Counted from the first letter of the stretch, positions 17,796-26,202 are shown. The stretch is DNA of 64,000 bases from Sporosarcina sp. FSL K6-1508 (GCF_038007465.1 NZ_JBBOXF010000001.1:3111001-3175000), one strand, 5' to 3'. Notes: a model not told the origin generated them from the sequence alone. Numbers and translations are program-made.

Positions 17796-18893
17796 ATGGC
17801 AGACTTGAAACTAGTAAATATTAAAAAAGTATATGATAAGGATGTTGTCTCCGTACAAGACTTTAACTTGGAAATTAGAGACAAAGAATTTCTAGTGTTA
17901 GTTGGTCCGTCAGGTTGCGGTAAATCAACCACACTTCGAATGATTGCTGGTTTGGAAGAAATATCAGGAGGCGATCTTTTTATTGGGGGTAAAAGAGTAA
18001 ACGATGTCCCGCCAAAAGATCGTGATATCGCTATGGTTTTCCAGAACTATGCATTGTATCCTCATATGGATGTTTACAATAATATGGCATTTGGCTTAAA
18101 GTTGCGTAAATTTAAAAAAGATGAAATAAAAAAACGAGTGGATAATGCTGCTAAAATTTTGGGACTTGAGGAACTATTAACTCGTAAACCGAAAGCGCTT
18201 TCGGGTGGTCAGCGTCAGCGTGTTGCTTTGGGACGTGCGATTGTTCGAGATGCTGAAGTATTCTTAATGGATGAGCCGTTATCTAACTTAGATGCTAAGT
18301 TACGTGTGCAAATGCGTGCAGAGATTCAAAAGCTACACAGGCGTCTACAAACAACTACTGTTTATGTAACCCATGATCAAACAGAAGCCATGACAATGGC
18401 GACACGCCTCGTTGTCATGAAAGATGGACTTATCCAACAAGTAGGTGCACCTAAAGAAGTTTATGATGAACCTAACAATGTTTTTGTTGGTGGATTTATC
18501 GGTTCTCCTGCAATGAACTTCTTAACCGGTAAATTGGAAGAGAATTATTTTGTCATGGGCGATGTAAAAGTCCTTGTTCCCGATGGTAAGATGAAAGTGC
18601 TTCGGGATCAAGGTTATGTTGGCAAAGATATTATTCTGGGCATTCGTCCGGAAGACATTCATGATGAACCGTTATTCCTTGATTTTTCTCCTGACACAAA
18701 AATCAGGGCGTCGATAGAGGTAGCTGAATTAATGGGGGCAGAAATTATTCTTTATTCAAAAGTGGATGACCAAGACTTTGTGGCACGTGTTGATGCGCGT
18801 TTCAACGTTGTGGCCGGAGAAACGGTCGACTTGGCATTTGACCTTGGTAAAGCGCACTTTTTCGATAGTGAATCAGAATTAAGAATCAAATAA
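17796..18893 (+). CDS. msmX: Sugar ABC transporter ATPase, MsmX/UgpC type
   Basis: ABC ATPase of 365 residues that energises carbohydrate importers. Walker A is GPSGCGKST, the Q-loop region VFQNYALYPHMDV, the signature LSGGQRQRVALGRA, Walker B FLMDEPLSNLDAKLR, and the switch His is in YVTHDQTEAM. A C-terminal TOBE/OB regulatory part follows (GIRPEDIH onwards). ATG at 17796 follows GGAGGGA. MsmX-type ATPases serve several sugar importers in Bacilli, so this one may work with the permease at the left edge. A terminator follows. Confidence 0.93.
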   Translation: MADLKLVNIKKVYDKDVVSVQDFNLEIRDKEFLVLVGPSGCGKSTTLRMIAGLEEISGGDLFIGGKRVNDVPPKDRDIAMVFQNYALYPHMDVYNNMAFGLKLRKFKKDEIKKRVDNAAKILGLEELLTRKPKALSGGQRQRVALGRAIVRDAEVFLMDEPLSNLDAKLRVQMRAEIQKLHRRLQTTTVYVTHDQTEAMTMATRLVVMKDGLIQQVGAPKEVYDEPNNVFVGGFIGSPAMNFLTGKLEENYFVMGDVKVLVPDGKMKVLRDQGYVGKDIILGIRPEDIHDEPLFLDFSPDTKIRASIEVAELMGAEIILYSKVDDQDFVARVDARFNVVAGETVDLAFDLGKAHFFDSESELRIK

Positions 18894-18902
18894 GTTTATA
18901 AA

Positions 18903-18952
18903 AGATGCCGCTAAGGGAAACTGGTCTTTCTTTGGCGGTTTTAATTTTGGAT
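18903..18952 (+). terminator. Terminator after sugar ABC ATPase
   Basis: CCGCTAAGGGAA pairs with TTTCTTTGGCGG (with wobbles), followed by TTTTAATTTT. It closes the sugar locus. Confidence 0.65.
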
Positions 18953-19028
18953 CCATTTATGTTTAAAATCCAAAAGAGTTGGACAAACTAAGTATTCATG
19001 ATATAAAAACAGATAGGAGAGTATGTAA

Positions 19029-19181
19029 ATGACTGAGAAAAAACCTCCACACGAGCAATTGACCGAAAAAAATAATGAACTGTCTTCAGAACAAGAAGTA
19101 CTGTATCAGGAAGAATATAAAAAAGCTGATAAAGTTGCTGAGAATGAAAATAAGGACAGGGAAAATAATAAAAAAGATTAA
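19029..19181 (+). CDS. Small charged hypothetical protein, 50 residues
   Basis: ATG at 19029 follows AGGAGAG at 19014-19020, and the frame runs 50 codons to TAA. The product is almost entirely charged or polar (begins MTEKKPPHEQLTEKNNELSS, rich in Glu, Lys and Asn at the end), with no hydrophobic segment, so it is probably disordered. It has no recognised family. It ends just before a bidirectional terminator shared with the protease gene. The good ribosome site and gene-sized spacing support expression. Confidence 0.55.
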   Translation: MTEKKPPHEQLTEKNNELSSEQEVLYQEEYKKADKVAENENKDRENNKKD

Positions 19182-19247
19182 AGTAGACTGCTGATGAAAG
19201 TTGTGAATTAAATGATCTTTACGGTTTCAATAGTAACTAGTTGTAAG

Positions 19248-19280
19248 AAAAAGGGTTGCTCAATAAAAGCAACCCTTTTT
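19248..19280. terminator. Bidirectional terminator
   Basis: Perfect stem AAAAAGGGTTGCT / AGCAACCCTTTTT with a 7-base loop. A-tract and T-tract flanks let it serve the small plus-strand gene and the minus-strand protease gene. Confidence 0.88.
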
Positions 19281-19296
19281 GATACCAAGAATATAC

Positions 19297-20112
19297 CTAT
19301 TGTTGATTGTAAAACTCATCTATCGGAACAAATAAGCCAACCTTTCCATACGTTTCATGATCTAACGTAGCGAAAACAATGCCAATCACCATCCCATCAC
19401 TATTCAGTACGGGGCTTCCACTATTTCCTCGATAAACCGGTGCCTTCAACATAACAACGGGCACATCCCAATCTGTTAACTGGATATAATCAATAATTGT
19501 ACCTTCATTTGCAATGCCCTTAAAACTTAATGGATTGCCAATAAAGTTAATGGCTTCGTCATCTTCAAAGGTCGTTTGTTCAGCGAGTTCTAAATAAGGT
19601 AAGTCTTTGCCATGAACTTCTAAAACAGCGAGGTCAACCCATGGATATGTATGTATAACGTCTGCGGTAAAGCGTCCTTCGTCTGGAAAAAAGACGTTTA
19701 CGGTGTCGCTTCCTTCGATAACATGATAGTTTGTTAGTATGGTCCCGTCATTCGAAATCGAGAACCCGGTCCCTTTGCTTGCTGCTGTCTGAATAACAAC
19801 AACAGACTTTTTATAGGTAGCAATGTTTTCTTGCTTCGATAATTTTGAAGAGGTCTTTAGGAATTCAATGGCCGGGATTGAATACACTTCAAACATAACT
19901 GCAAACGTATTGAAAACCATTACGATGGAGATCATCCAAAATAGCCATTTGGGAAATGGGCGCTTTATTTTGCGACTTGTTTTTTCTTGTTCTTCTTTAT
20001 AAAGCGCTTCTCGTTGCGCTTCTAATACCAGCACTTGCAGTTCTTCATCATCAATCTCTTCTATAAAGTCTTTATCATTTGAATCAGGCGGTTGTTTCTT
20101 GTCCGTCTCCAT
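19297..20112 (-). CDS. Membrane-anchored trypsin-like serine protease (HtrA/DegP-like, no PDZ)
   Basis: Protein of 271 residues. An acidic cytoplasmic N-terminus (about 50 residues) precedes a single transmembrane helix (WLFWMISIVMVFNTFAVMF), then an extracellular S1-type protease domain. The catalytic triad is visible: His in LTNYHVIEGSD, Asp in PWVDLAVLEV and Ser in YRGNSGSPVLNSDG. There is no C-terminal PDZ domain, unlike HtrA/HtrB, so the chain ends just after the protease fold. It probably acts in quality control or processing at the outer face of the membrane. No partner gene is adjacent. Confidence 0.88.
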   Translation of the reverse strand: METDKKQPPDSNDKDFIEEIDDEELQVLVLEAQREALYKEEQEKTSRKIKRPFPKWLFWMISIVMVFNTFAVMFEVYSIPAIEFLKTSSKLSKQENIATYKKSVVVIQTAASKGTGFSISNDGTILTNYHVIEGSDTVNVFFPDEGRFTADVIHTYPWVDLAVLEVHGKDLPYLELAEQTTFEDDEAINFIGNPLSFKGIANEGTIIDYIQLTDWDVPVVMLKAPVYRGNSGSPVLNSDGMVIGIVFATLDHETYGKVGLFVPIDEFYNQQ

Positions 20113-20361
20113 GTATCCACCCCCTAACTTTTAAACTCATATCTTTATAGCTCATTATAGCAAATGAAAGTACATAAGGTTTTTTCCATTAAAGCTTATA
20201 TGAAAGATAGTGCTGAAATAATTGCGTTCCCTCTTCTTTGGTTGGCATAATTAGTAAATCAGAACATATAATGAATAGTTCAATGACATTTAGATGGAAG
20301 AATAATTACTATCCAACTGTTTTATTAGTACACACTCATTTTAAAAAAAGGGGAATAATTT

Positions 20362-21447
20362 ATGAGCAGAAATAAGAAGAGAAGATTTATAGTTTCCGTT
20401 GCGCTAGTACTTGGGATTGGTGTACTGACACCCTCTTATACATTTGCCTCAGTGGAAAAAACTGAAATACAAGCTCCAATTGGGCAGATGCTTAAGGGGA
20501 AAGTCATAGAAAATTGGAGCAATGAAATCATTATTAAAGGGGAAGATGGTAAACGCTATCATGTTGGATTGCATGCTTTTACCGAGGAACAAATTCAGTC
20601 GATGAATGTTTCAGTTGGTGCCACAGTGCAAATCGAAGGTGAAGTGCTAGAAAGCTTTGCGGATTTCTACGACTTTGCCTATTTTGTAAAAAGCCTTCCT
20701 ATAGGAGTGACCGAAGCTGAGATTAAAGAGCTAGAAACTCTCTACAATCAGAAGATGGCTTTGGAAAAAGATGAATTATGGGAAGAAGCAGGAGAGTTAT
20801 GGGGGCAAATCAATCAAATAATCAATCCGCATTATCTTGCAAACTGGGAGCCAGACCCATTTGATGTGTATATAAGTATGTTTGAGTATGCGTTTACGGA
20901 TGAAGACTTGATACAATTGGAAGAACTTTATAATCAGTGGATTTCGCTTGCGAAAAGTGGGGCGGAGGAAGAATCTAACGTAAAGATTAATCAGTTTTTC
21001 GAGATTGTTAATAATTATTATGTAGAACCAACGTTTGAAGAGTATATAGCGACCTTGAATATGACTATTTCAGAAGTGGATTATCCAGTTATTAAGCAAT
21101 TGTATGAGGAAGCTCGTCAAACTAGCTATGATGAAGACAATCAACTTGCTATGGAAAAATGGGAGGCGTTCGATCTAGCAATGCAGCCGTATTACCGGGC
21201 GGCCTATCCAATGCCAACTTTTGAGGAACAAATATCTTATTATGATTTCGAGGTATCTAAGGAAGACTTATCTACACTAAAAGAAATTTACACAGTCATT
21301 TTGGAATTGGAACAGAACGGTAAATATGAGGAAATGGAGGGTCAATGGGATTCCTTTCACAGTATTTTGGAACCATATTTTGCGCTCAACCAAAGTATCC
21401 CATTCCGTGCTTCACAAGTCTTGATCGATGGTAAGACTTTTCGCTAA
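20362..21447 (+). CDS. Secreted protein with four helical repeats, function unknown
   Basis: Protein of 361 residues. Residues 1-30 form a signal peptide (basic start, then VSVALVLGIGVL, likely cleaved near TFAS). Residues about 42-110 look like a small beta domain (GKVIENWSNEIIIKGEDGKRY). From about residue 117 to 350 there are four degenerate units of about 60 residues. Each starts with an acidic helix such as VTEAEIKELETLYNQ, FTDEDLIQLEELYNQ, ISEVDYPVIKQLYEE or VSKEDLSTLKEIYTV, and ends near INPHY, VNNYYVEP, MQPYYRAA or LEPYF. No family is recognised. Its own terminator follows. Confidence 0.85.
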   Translation: MSRNKKRRFIVSVALVLGIGVLTPSYTFASVEKTEIQAPIGQMLKGKVIENWSNEIIIKGEDGKRYHVGLHAFTEEQIQSMNVSVGATVQIEGEVLESFADFYDFAYFVKSLPIGVTEAEIKELETLYNQKMALEKDELWEEAGELWGQINQIINPHYLANWEPDPFDVYISMFEYAFTDEDLIQLEELYNQWISLAKSGAEEESNVKINQFFEIVNNYYVEPTFEEYIATLNMTISEVDYPVIKQLYEEARQTSYDEDNQLAMEKWEAFDLAMQPYYRAAYPMPTFEEQISYYDFEVSKEDLSTLKEIYTVILELEQNGKYEEMEGQWDSFHSILEPYFALNQSIPFRASQVLIDGKTFR

Positions 21448-21459
21448 AATGCTTATATT

Positions 21460-21488
21460 AAAATGCCTATCACTTCGATAGGCATTTT
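21460..21488 (+). terminator. Terminator after secreted repeat protein
   Basis: Perfect ATGCCTATC / GATAGGCAT stem with a 5-base loop and a T-tract, 13 bases after the stop codon. Confidence 0.88.
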
Positions 21489-21621
21489 TGAGTTTCATTA
21501 TACTCTTGTTATCAATCACTGTGTACAGGCGCTTTTGAATTACTTCAAATGAACAAGTACCAGTATGCTCGAAATTGGTATGGCACTTGCAACCCTATAA
21601 AAAGTTAACTATTCAAAGGAT

Positions 21622-21654
21622 ATGGCTGGAAGTGACGAAGTCATTTCCAGCCAT
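21622..21654. other. Long isolated hairpin
   Basis: ATGGCTGGAAGTGAC pairs with GTCATTTCCAGCCAT around a GAA loop (15 bp, one wobble). No T-tract follows and no gene lies next to it. It may be the remnant of a lost gene's terminator. Confidence 0.6.
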
Positions 21655-21867
21655 GCTTGTCATTCGGTAAAGATGTCATGATTGATATTCCTAAAGTGGG
21701 TGAAAACTTACCCGTATAAATATAGAATTTTGCGCTAATCAATAACCATTTTAAATGAGAAAAAAGTTATTTAACAACCGCTTCATTTTACTTCTATATA
21801 TTGAACTAAAAAATCCCCTTGAATCTGCTGTGGAGCTCAATAATGTGAGAGTTGTAATTCGGGGTGT

Positions 21868-21920
21868 GGATTGTAGAACGCTTGGCGCTTTGGGGATGCC
21901 TTTGCCGCATCTGCTCTAGG
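21868..21920 (+). repeat. Dispersed intergenic repeat, degraded copy (R3)
   Basis: Contains CTTGGCGCTTTGGGGATGCC followed by a CCGC stretch, a diverged version of the core of the repeat at 21991-22169, same strand. Confidence 0.5.
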
Positions 21921-21990
21921 GTGTTCCTTATCGAGAGAAATGTGATTTTGAGATGTATATGCCGAGATTATATGTGATTACTAGTTGATA

Positions 21991-22169
21991 CTATATAAAT
22001 TGAAATAAAGAACTCCATCGAACCGCTACGGCGCTAGGGGATGCCTTCCGCCATAAGCCAAGCAGCTTCGCCGCCAGTCTTATGACTTCGGCTACCCGGT
22101 GTCAGCAACTGGCTCCGAATAGGCGCCTTCGCTCAGTTTATACACCGGATTCAATAGTTCAACATATAG
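21991..22169 (+). repeat. Dispersed intergenic repeat, fullest copy (R4), MITE-like
   Basis: An approximately 179-bp non-coding element. The left end CTATATAAATTGAAATA is inverted with respect to the right end, which read on the minus strand is CTATATGTTGAACTATTG. Between them lie a GC-richer core with CGCTAGGGGATGCCTTCCGC, the block GGCTACCCGGTGTC and the block AGGCGCCTTCGCTCAG. The blocks recur in the same order in other intergenic gaps of the window. Confidence 0.75.
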
Positions 22170-22187
22170 AATTAGAGTCAAGAAAGA

Positions 22188-22520
22188 CACACTCCAGATT
22201 GTAGATTTCATCGCAGATAAAGAAATGCTCTCGCTCGCATAGATCATCTAGCGAAGACGCGTCTTCGTGGTAGCCGGAGCGATAAGACTGAAAGTGCTCT
22301 CCTTTCCGGCTTATCGCGGGAGGCATCCACAAAGCGTCGAAGCGGTATTAGCAGGAATTCTAATTCATTCCTCATGTATTGAGACATTCGTTGATCAAGT
22401 TCGATCGATTTATGGCACTCCAAGTTGTAGGACTCATCTCCGGAAAAGAAATGCGCTTTCTCAAAAAGATCATCCAAAAAGCGGCGAAGCGGGATTAGCG
22501 AGGAGTTCAATTTATTCCAA
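22188..22520 (+). repeat. Diverged direct repeats flanking a further dispersed-repeat copy
   Basis: Two roughly 75-bp units, near 22188-22262 and 22415-22490, share CACTCCA, GTTGTAG/ATTGTAG, CTCATC/TTCATC, AAAGAAATGC and AGATCATC in the same order. The DNA between them carries GGAGGCATCCACAAAGCGTC followed by GAAGCGG, a relative of the dispersed-repeat core in inverted orientation. Confidence 0.5.
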
Positions 22521-22651
22521 GTGTCAAAGTTTTTTCAACATACATAGGTCTGTTCTGAGGAACTTTATGAATCTTTTCTTCATGTTTTGCGTTTACATTC
22601 ATCAACAATATGGGAAGAGATAGAGAGAATGTAAATAGAGGAGGAATTAAT

Positions 22652-22990
22652 ATGAAATTGGCAGCTTCTGTGAAAGAGCTAATTGAGTTTTCTGATGGTA
22701 CCTTTACCGAAGAGAATCCTGTGATTATATATGTCAGTCAGGGAGGTCGAGTTCCAGATGAAACGGTTTTATTGGATGAGGATACAGCTAGTGCGAATAA
22801 GTTGCAAATATTGACGGTTTTAATTCATTCGGAAAAAGAATCCATTTATTATGAATATCCTTTTAATGAAGTAGTCGAAATGGAAGAAATCAATCATCAG
22901 CTAGAAGTATTGTTTGAGCGTTTTTCAAAAGAAGTGATCGATGCCAAAACGATGGCGAGAAAAGTAAATGGGGTAAAATGGGCAACGTGA
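22652..22990 (+). CDS. Hypothetical protein, 112 residues
   Basis: ATG at 22652 follows GAGGAGG at 22639-22645. The product has no signal peptide or membrane helix and is acidic, with a beta-rich middle (VIIYVSQGGRVPDETVLLDE) and a helical C-terminal third (INHQLEVLFERFSKEVIDAK). I recognise no family. It has its own terminator 3' and is on the same strand as the AAA/Toprim pair 233 bases downstream, so co-expression is unlikely. Confidence 0.75.
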   Translation: MKLAASVKELIEFSDGTFTEENPVIIYVSQGGRVPDETVLLDEDTASANKLQILTVLIHSEKESIYYEYPFNEVVEMEEINHQLEVLFERFSKEVIDAKTMARKVNGVKWAT

Positions 22991-23031
22991 AAAGTGATCA
23001 GCCAGAAATAAAAATGGCTGATCACTTTTTT
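22990..23031 (+). terminator. Terminator after 112-residue hypothetical gene
   Basis: Perfect stem AAAAGTGATCAGCCA / TGGCTGATCACTTTT with T-tract. The inner ATCAGCCA is shared with terminators at 39762 and 57561. Confidence 0.9.
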
Positions 23032-23223
23032 CATTTATTTTAAATTGCTATGTTTATGACAATACTTTTACCATTGGAAATGGATGTATATAAAGCAAAC
23101 GATACTTACTGTAAGTAATATGAATAGTTTAGAGCATTTACGGCCATATTGATAATTTAAAGACATTGTCGGTCGAAACCATAAATTTTACGCAATTAAT
23201 ATGTTATTTATAGGGGGGTCTTC

Positions 23224-24564
23224 ATGACGAGTATAGTCAGAGTAACCAATGTAGAAATAACTAATTTGAAAAATGTAAAGCAAGGGAAGTTTCAAACAAA
23301 TTCAACATTTGACGCATTGGATAAAGCCAATGTCATAGGATTTTATGGTCAGAATGGTTCTGGGAAAACGGCGGCCGTCGAATCGTTTAATCTGTTAAAG
23401 ATACTGTTATCAGCCAATAATGAGGTGCCACTTCCCAAATTATCATCTAACTTGCTGTATTTTAAAGAAAAGACGATTCGCTTGTTGTTTCAATTTATAG
23501 TGAAAAATGAATACGGTGAGTTCTATGTTAACTATTCCGTTTCTTTATCTGTGGGTAAAGGAAGATACCAAGTTGTCGAAGAAAAAGTTTTCTCACGAGA
23601 AAATAAGGAAAACGAGCCATTCAAAAATCTGATTTCTAAAAGTGGTAAAAACTTTACTATCGGAACTATTGAATCGCATGAATTGCATGAGTCCGCAAGA
23701 GTTTCAGCCATGGTTGCCAATCGTATGGCAGCGAGTAATTCGACCTCTTTTGTGTTTAGAGAGGAATTAAGAGAAGTATTTGAAGATCTCTTAGAAGGAA
23801 ATGAAGCTGAAATCATGAAAAATCTCTCAGTAGACCTTAATCGTGATTTACATGTCATTGATACGGTTCATTATGGTCTACTAATTGCCAATCTTGTTAT
23901 GCCTTTTAGCGTTCATTTGGAAAGAAAGCGGGGACATATTCCTTATGAGATGCAAGATACAATGGTGTTGCCAATGGATTTATTTGAAACGATTGACCAA
24001 GTAGTTAGTCAGACGAATATTGTTTTACAAACGATTATCCCAGGTCTTCTAATAAAAATAAAACAGATCAATAAGCAAAAGTTGAGTGATGGCAGTGAAG
24101 GAGTCCGATTCGAGTTCCTATCAAAAAAAGGGGAGATTGAACTTCCTTTACGAAGTGAATCGGAAGGAACGTTAAAAATCATCTCTATTTTAAGTACACT
24201 TGTTGCAGTTTACAATAATCCGAATGCTTGCGTTGTCATTGATGAGCTAGATGCAGGTATCTTTGAATATTTACTTGGTGAAATATTAGAAGTTCTGAAC
24301 GAAAATGCCCAAGGGCAACTTTTTTTCACTTCTCATAATTTGCGGATATTAGAAGTGCTTCCAATTCGAAACTTATGGTTTACGACGCTTAATGCAGAGG
24401 ACAGATATCATCAGTTAAAAGGGGTTAAAAAGCTGAGTAATGCTCGGGATATCTATCTACGTGCTGTCCAACTTGGTGGTCAAGATGAAGAAATCTATGC
24501 GGAAACTAATCTATATGATATTAAAACGGCATTCCGAAGAGCAGGGATTTCAAATGACAAGTAA
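23224..24564 (+). CDS. AAA-family (AAA_15/OLD-like) ATPase, first gene of a candidate defence pair
   Basis: Cytoplasmic ATPase of 446 residues with the SMC/ABC-type plan of AAA_15 proteins. Walker A is GFYGQNGSGKTAAV near residues 38-51. A long middle region follows, then the signature-like SESEGTLKIISIL, Walker B ACVVIDELDAGIF and the switch His in FFTSHNLRILE near the C-terminus. A GGGGGG ribosome site precedes ATG 23224. The next gene overlaps it by 11 bases and encodes a Toprim-like protein. ATPase plus Toprim nuclease pairs include PARIS, AbiL and Gabija, which abort phage infection. Assignment to any of these is not possible by eye. Confidence 0.85.
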   Translation: MTSIVRVTNVEITNLKNVKQGKFQTNSTFDALDKANVIGFYGQNGSGKTAAVESFNLLKILLSANNEVPLPKLSSNLLYFKEKTIRLLFQFIVKNEYGEFYVNYSVSLSVGKGRYQVVEEKVFSRENKENEPFKNLISKSGKNFTIGTIESHELHESARVSAMVANRMAASNSTSFVFREELREVFEDLLEGNEAEIMKNLSVDLNRDLHVIDTVHYGLLIANLVMPFSVHLERKRGHIPYEMQDTMVLPMDLFETIDQVVSQTNIVLQTIIPGLLIKIKQINKQKLSDGSEGVRFEFLSKKGEIELPLRSESEGTLKIISILSTLVAVYNNPNACVVIDELDAGIFEYLLGEILEVLNENAQGQLFFTSHNLRILEVLPIRNLWFTTLNAEDRYHQLKGVKKLSNARDIYLRAVQLGGQDEEIYAETNLYDIKTAFRRAGISNDK

Positions 24565-25276
24565 TCAAAAGAAAGTCGTATTAGTGCTTGTAGAGGGAAG
24601 CTGCGAAGAGGTATTGCTATACAATCGGTTACGTACTCTTTTCCAACAGCATAACATCCGATTCCATATTCAGCACGGTGATATTTTATATGATTTGGAC
24701 AGACCCGAAGAGCATATTAAATCGGTGATTGGAAATGCAGTAAATGAATTTATGATCAAAAGTAAATTTCGTCCGGAAGATGTATTCTGCGTATTGCATA
24801 TTATTGATATGGATGGTTGTTTTATCCCCGAGGATGCTATCGTTATTGATGACACTCAAAAGGAATTAACTGTCTACCATGAAGATCGGATAACTGTTCC
24901 GCATGAAAAACAAAAGCAGCAAATAGCAGCTAGAAATGCGGACAGAAGTACTAATATCAATATAATGAAGGGGTTAGATACAATACTTTCCAGCAAAATC
25001 GACTACCGAATGTATTATTTTTCAAGAAATTTAGAGCATGTTCTATTTAAAGAACCGAATCCAGAAAAGGAAAGAAAATTTCCAGAGGTAGAACGATTTA
25101 TAGAACAGTTGGAGATGCCTATTGAAGACTTTTTACAGGAGTCCATGCCCTTGTTAACTGGGATGGATCCTTATACGGAAAGCTGGAATAGGATTTCTGA
25201 AAGGACGGCTTCATTACAACAATACAGTAATGTACCTTTGCTATTTGAGTTTGTTAAATTACAGTCAGGTTTTTAA
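24554..25276 (+). CDS. Toprim-like protein, putative nuclease partner of the AAA ATPase
   Basis: Protein of 240 residues. ATG at 24554 lies inside the end of the ATPase gene (11-base overlap). The N-terminal KVVLVLVEGSCEEVLLYNRL, followed about 65 residues later by LHIIDMDGCFIP, fits the Toprim pattern: a Glu after a first beta strand and a DxD after a later one. RloB/OLD/AriB-type nucleases have such motifs. The C-terminal half is helical with no named domain. Translational coupling to the ATPase suggests one complex. The Toprim call rests on motif spacing only, and a non-nuclease Toprim-like fold is possible. Confidence 0.65.
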   Translation: MTSNQKKVVLVLVEGSCEEVLLYNRLRTLFQQHNIRFHIQHGDILYDLDRPEEHIKSVIGNAVNEFMIKSKFRPEDVFCVLHIIDMDGCFIPEDAIVIDDTQKELTVYHEDRITVPHEKQKQQIAARNADRSTNINIMKGLDTILSSKIDYRMYYFSRNLEHVLFKEPNPEKERKFPEVERFIEQLEMPIEDFLQESMPLLTGMDPYTESWNRISERTASLQQYSNVPLLFEFVKLQSGF

Positions 25277-25330
25277 ATGCCTGAAACGTGTCATAGCTAT
25301 GGGGTTTGATAATGGTTATAGATGGAAATG

Positions 25331-25360
25331 AAATCACTTTATTTAATAAGTGATTTTTTT
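25331..25360 (+). terminator. Terminator after AAA/Toprim pair
   Basis: Perfect stem AAATCACTT / AAGTGATTT with T-tract, 55 bases after the stop codon, closing the two-gene unit. Confidence 0.88.
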
Positions 25361-25637
25361 CTGCATCTTTCTTTCCGTATTAATATACTTATTACTGCGA
25401 TTATCGTAAAATTATCACAATTGTTGAATTAAAGGTAAGTAAGCTGCATTCAAACTTTGAAGTTTATGGTAAAATAACACTGTCTAAAAGAATAGATAGC
25501 CGGTTAGAGAAACATACAAAAGCATCAATTAGGTAGCAGAACTTCAATCATGATTAACATTGCAATATAGCGATTCAATTTCTAATTGGGTTCGATAGTT
25601 TTAGTGAAAAATAATACCTTGGGGAGTGAATTAATTT

Positions 25638-26162
25638 ATGGAGAACACTACAATGTTTATAATTGATAAAAAAGAAGGGTTAAGTCTAGAGTTCAGCAAA
25701 TTGGTTTCAATGATGGAATACAGCAGAAAGACAACGATTCAAGAAATTGAAAACTTAACAGTTGAAGAATTGGACTTTCTTTATGATGAAGAATCGAATT
25801 CTATCGGAATGTTGTTAGCTCATATGATATCGGTTGAACAGACATATCAAATCATCACTTTTGAAAATCGAGAGATCACAGAAGAGGATATTGGCACATT
25901 AAACCCAGGATTAGAATTAGGGAGTAATGCGCGAGAGCAAATTAGAGGAAATCGCATTGATTTTTATTTGGAACAATTAGCTGAAACAAGGTACAAAACG
26001 GTTGAAACCTTTAAAACATTGCCTGATGAGTGGTTATTTGAACGAATGCCATTTTGGGATGGACTTCTTACGAACAATTATTTTAAATGGTTTCATGTGT
26101 TTGAAGATGAACTAAATCACAGAGGACAAATACGAATTATTAAAAAGATGATAAATAAGTAG
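25638..26162 (+). CDS. DinB-family protein (DUF664-like)
   Basis: Protein of 174 residues with the four-helix DinB/YfiT fold pattern. Three spaced histidines expected for the metal site are visible: MLLAHMISVEQTYQ near residue 55 and the pair in FKWFHVFEDELNHRGQIRI at the C-terminus. Members are metal-dependent thiol transferases or proteins of unknown activity. A GGGGAGTG site precedes ATG 25638. About 275 bases upstream are gene-free and show no clear feature. It is followed by two small accessory genes on the same strand. Confidence 0.8.
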   Translation: MENTTMFIIDKKEGLSLEFSKLVSMMEYSRKTTIQEIENLTVEELDFLYDEESNSIGMLLAHMISVEQTYQIITFENREITEEDIGTLNPGLELGSNAREQIRGNRIDFYLEQLAETRYKTVETFKTLPDEWLFERMPFWDGLLTNNYFKWFHVFEDELNHRGQIRIIKKMINK

Positions 26163-26202
26163 AAAGTGCTCTAAGAAAAATTAGAGCCAAGGGATGGAAA
26201 CA

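Larger units (their letters stand above)
21489..22651. other. 1.1-kb gene-free region rich in repeats
   Basis: No credible coding sequence is seen here. The only open frames run through repeat DNA and lack ribosome sites. It contains a hairpin at 21622-21654, copies of the dispersed repeat at about 21868-21920, 21991-22169 and 22250-22365, and a separate pair of diverged direct repeats at about 22188-22262 and 22415-22490. Confidence 0.7.

Noticed and set aside
18189..18204. CCGAAAGCGCTTTCGG, a perfect cre-like palindrome
   Set aside because: It lies inside the ABC ATPase coding sequence at a conserved Lys-Ala-Leu-Ser-Gly segment, so it is probably codon-driven, though an intragenic cre is not excluded.
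22244..22623. Overlapping open frames on both strands of about 90-118 codons
   Set aside because: They run through repeat DNA, lack ribosome sites and have no protein-like composition.
21489..22651. Possible CRISPR array in the repeat-rich gap
   Set aside because: Repeats are diverged, of different lengths and not regularly spaced. There are no cas genes in the window.
22652..25276. Inclusion of the 112-residue protein in the AAA/Toprim unit as a third component
   Set aside because: A strong terminator at 22990 and a 233-base gap separate it from the pair.
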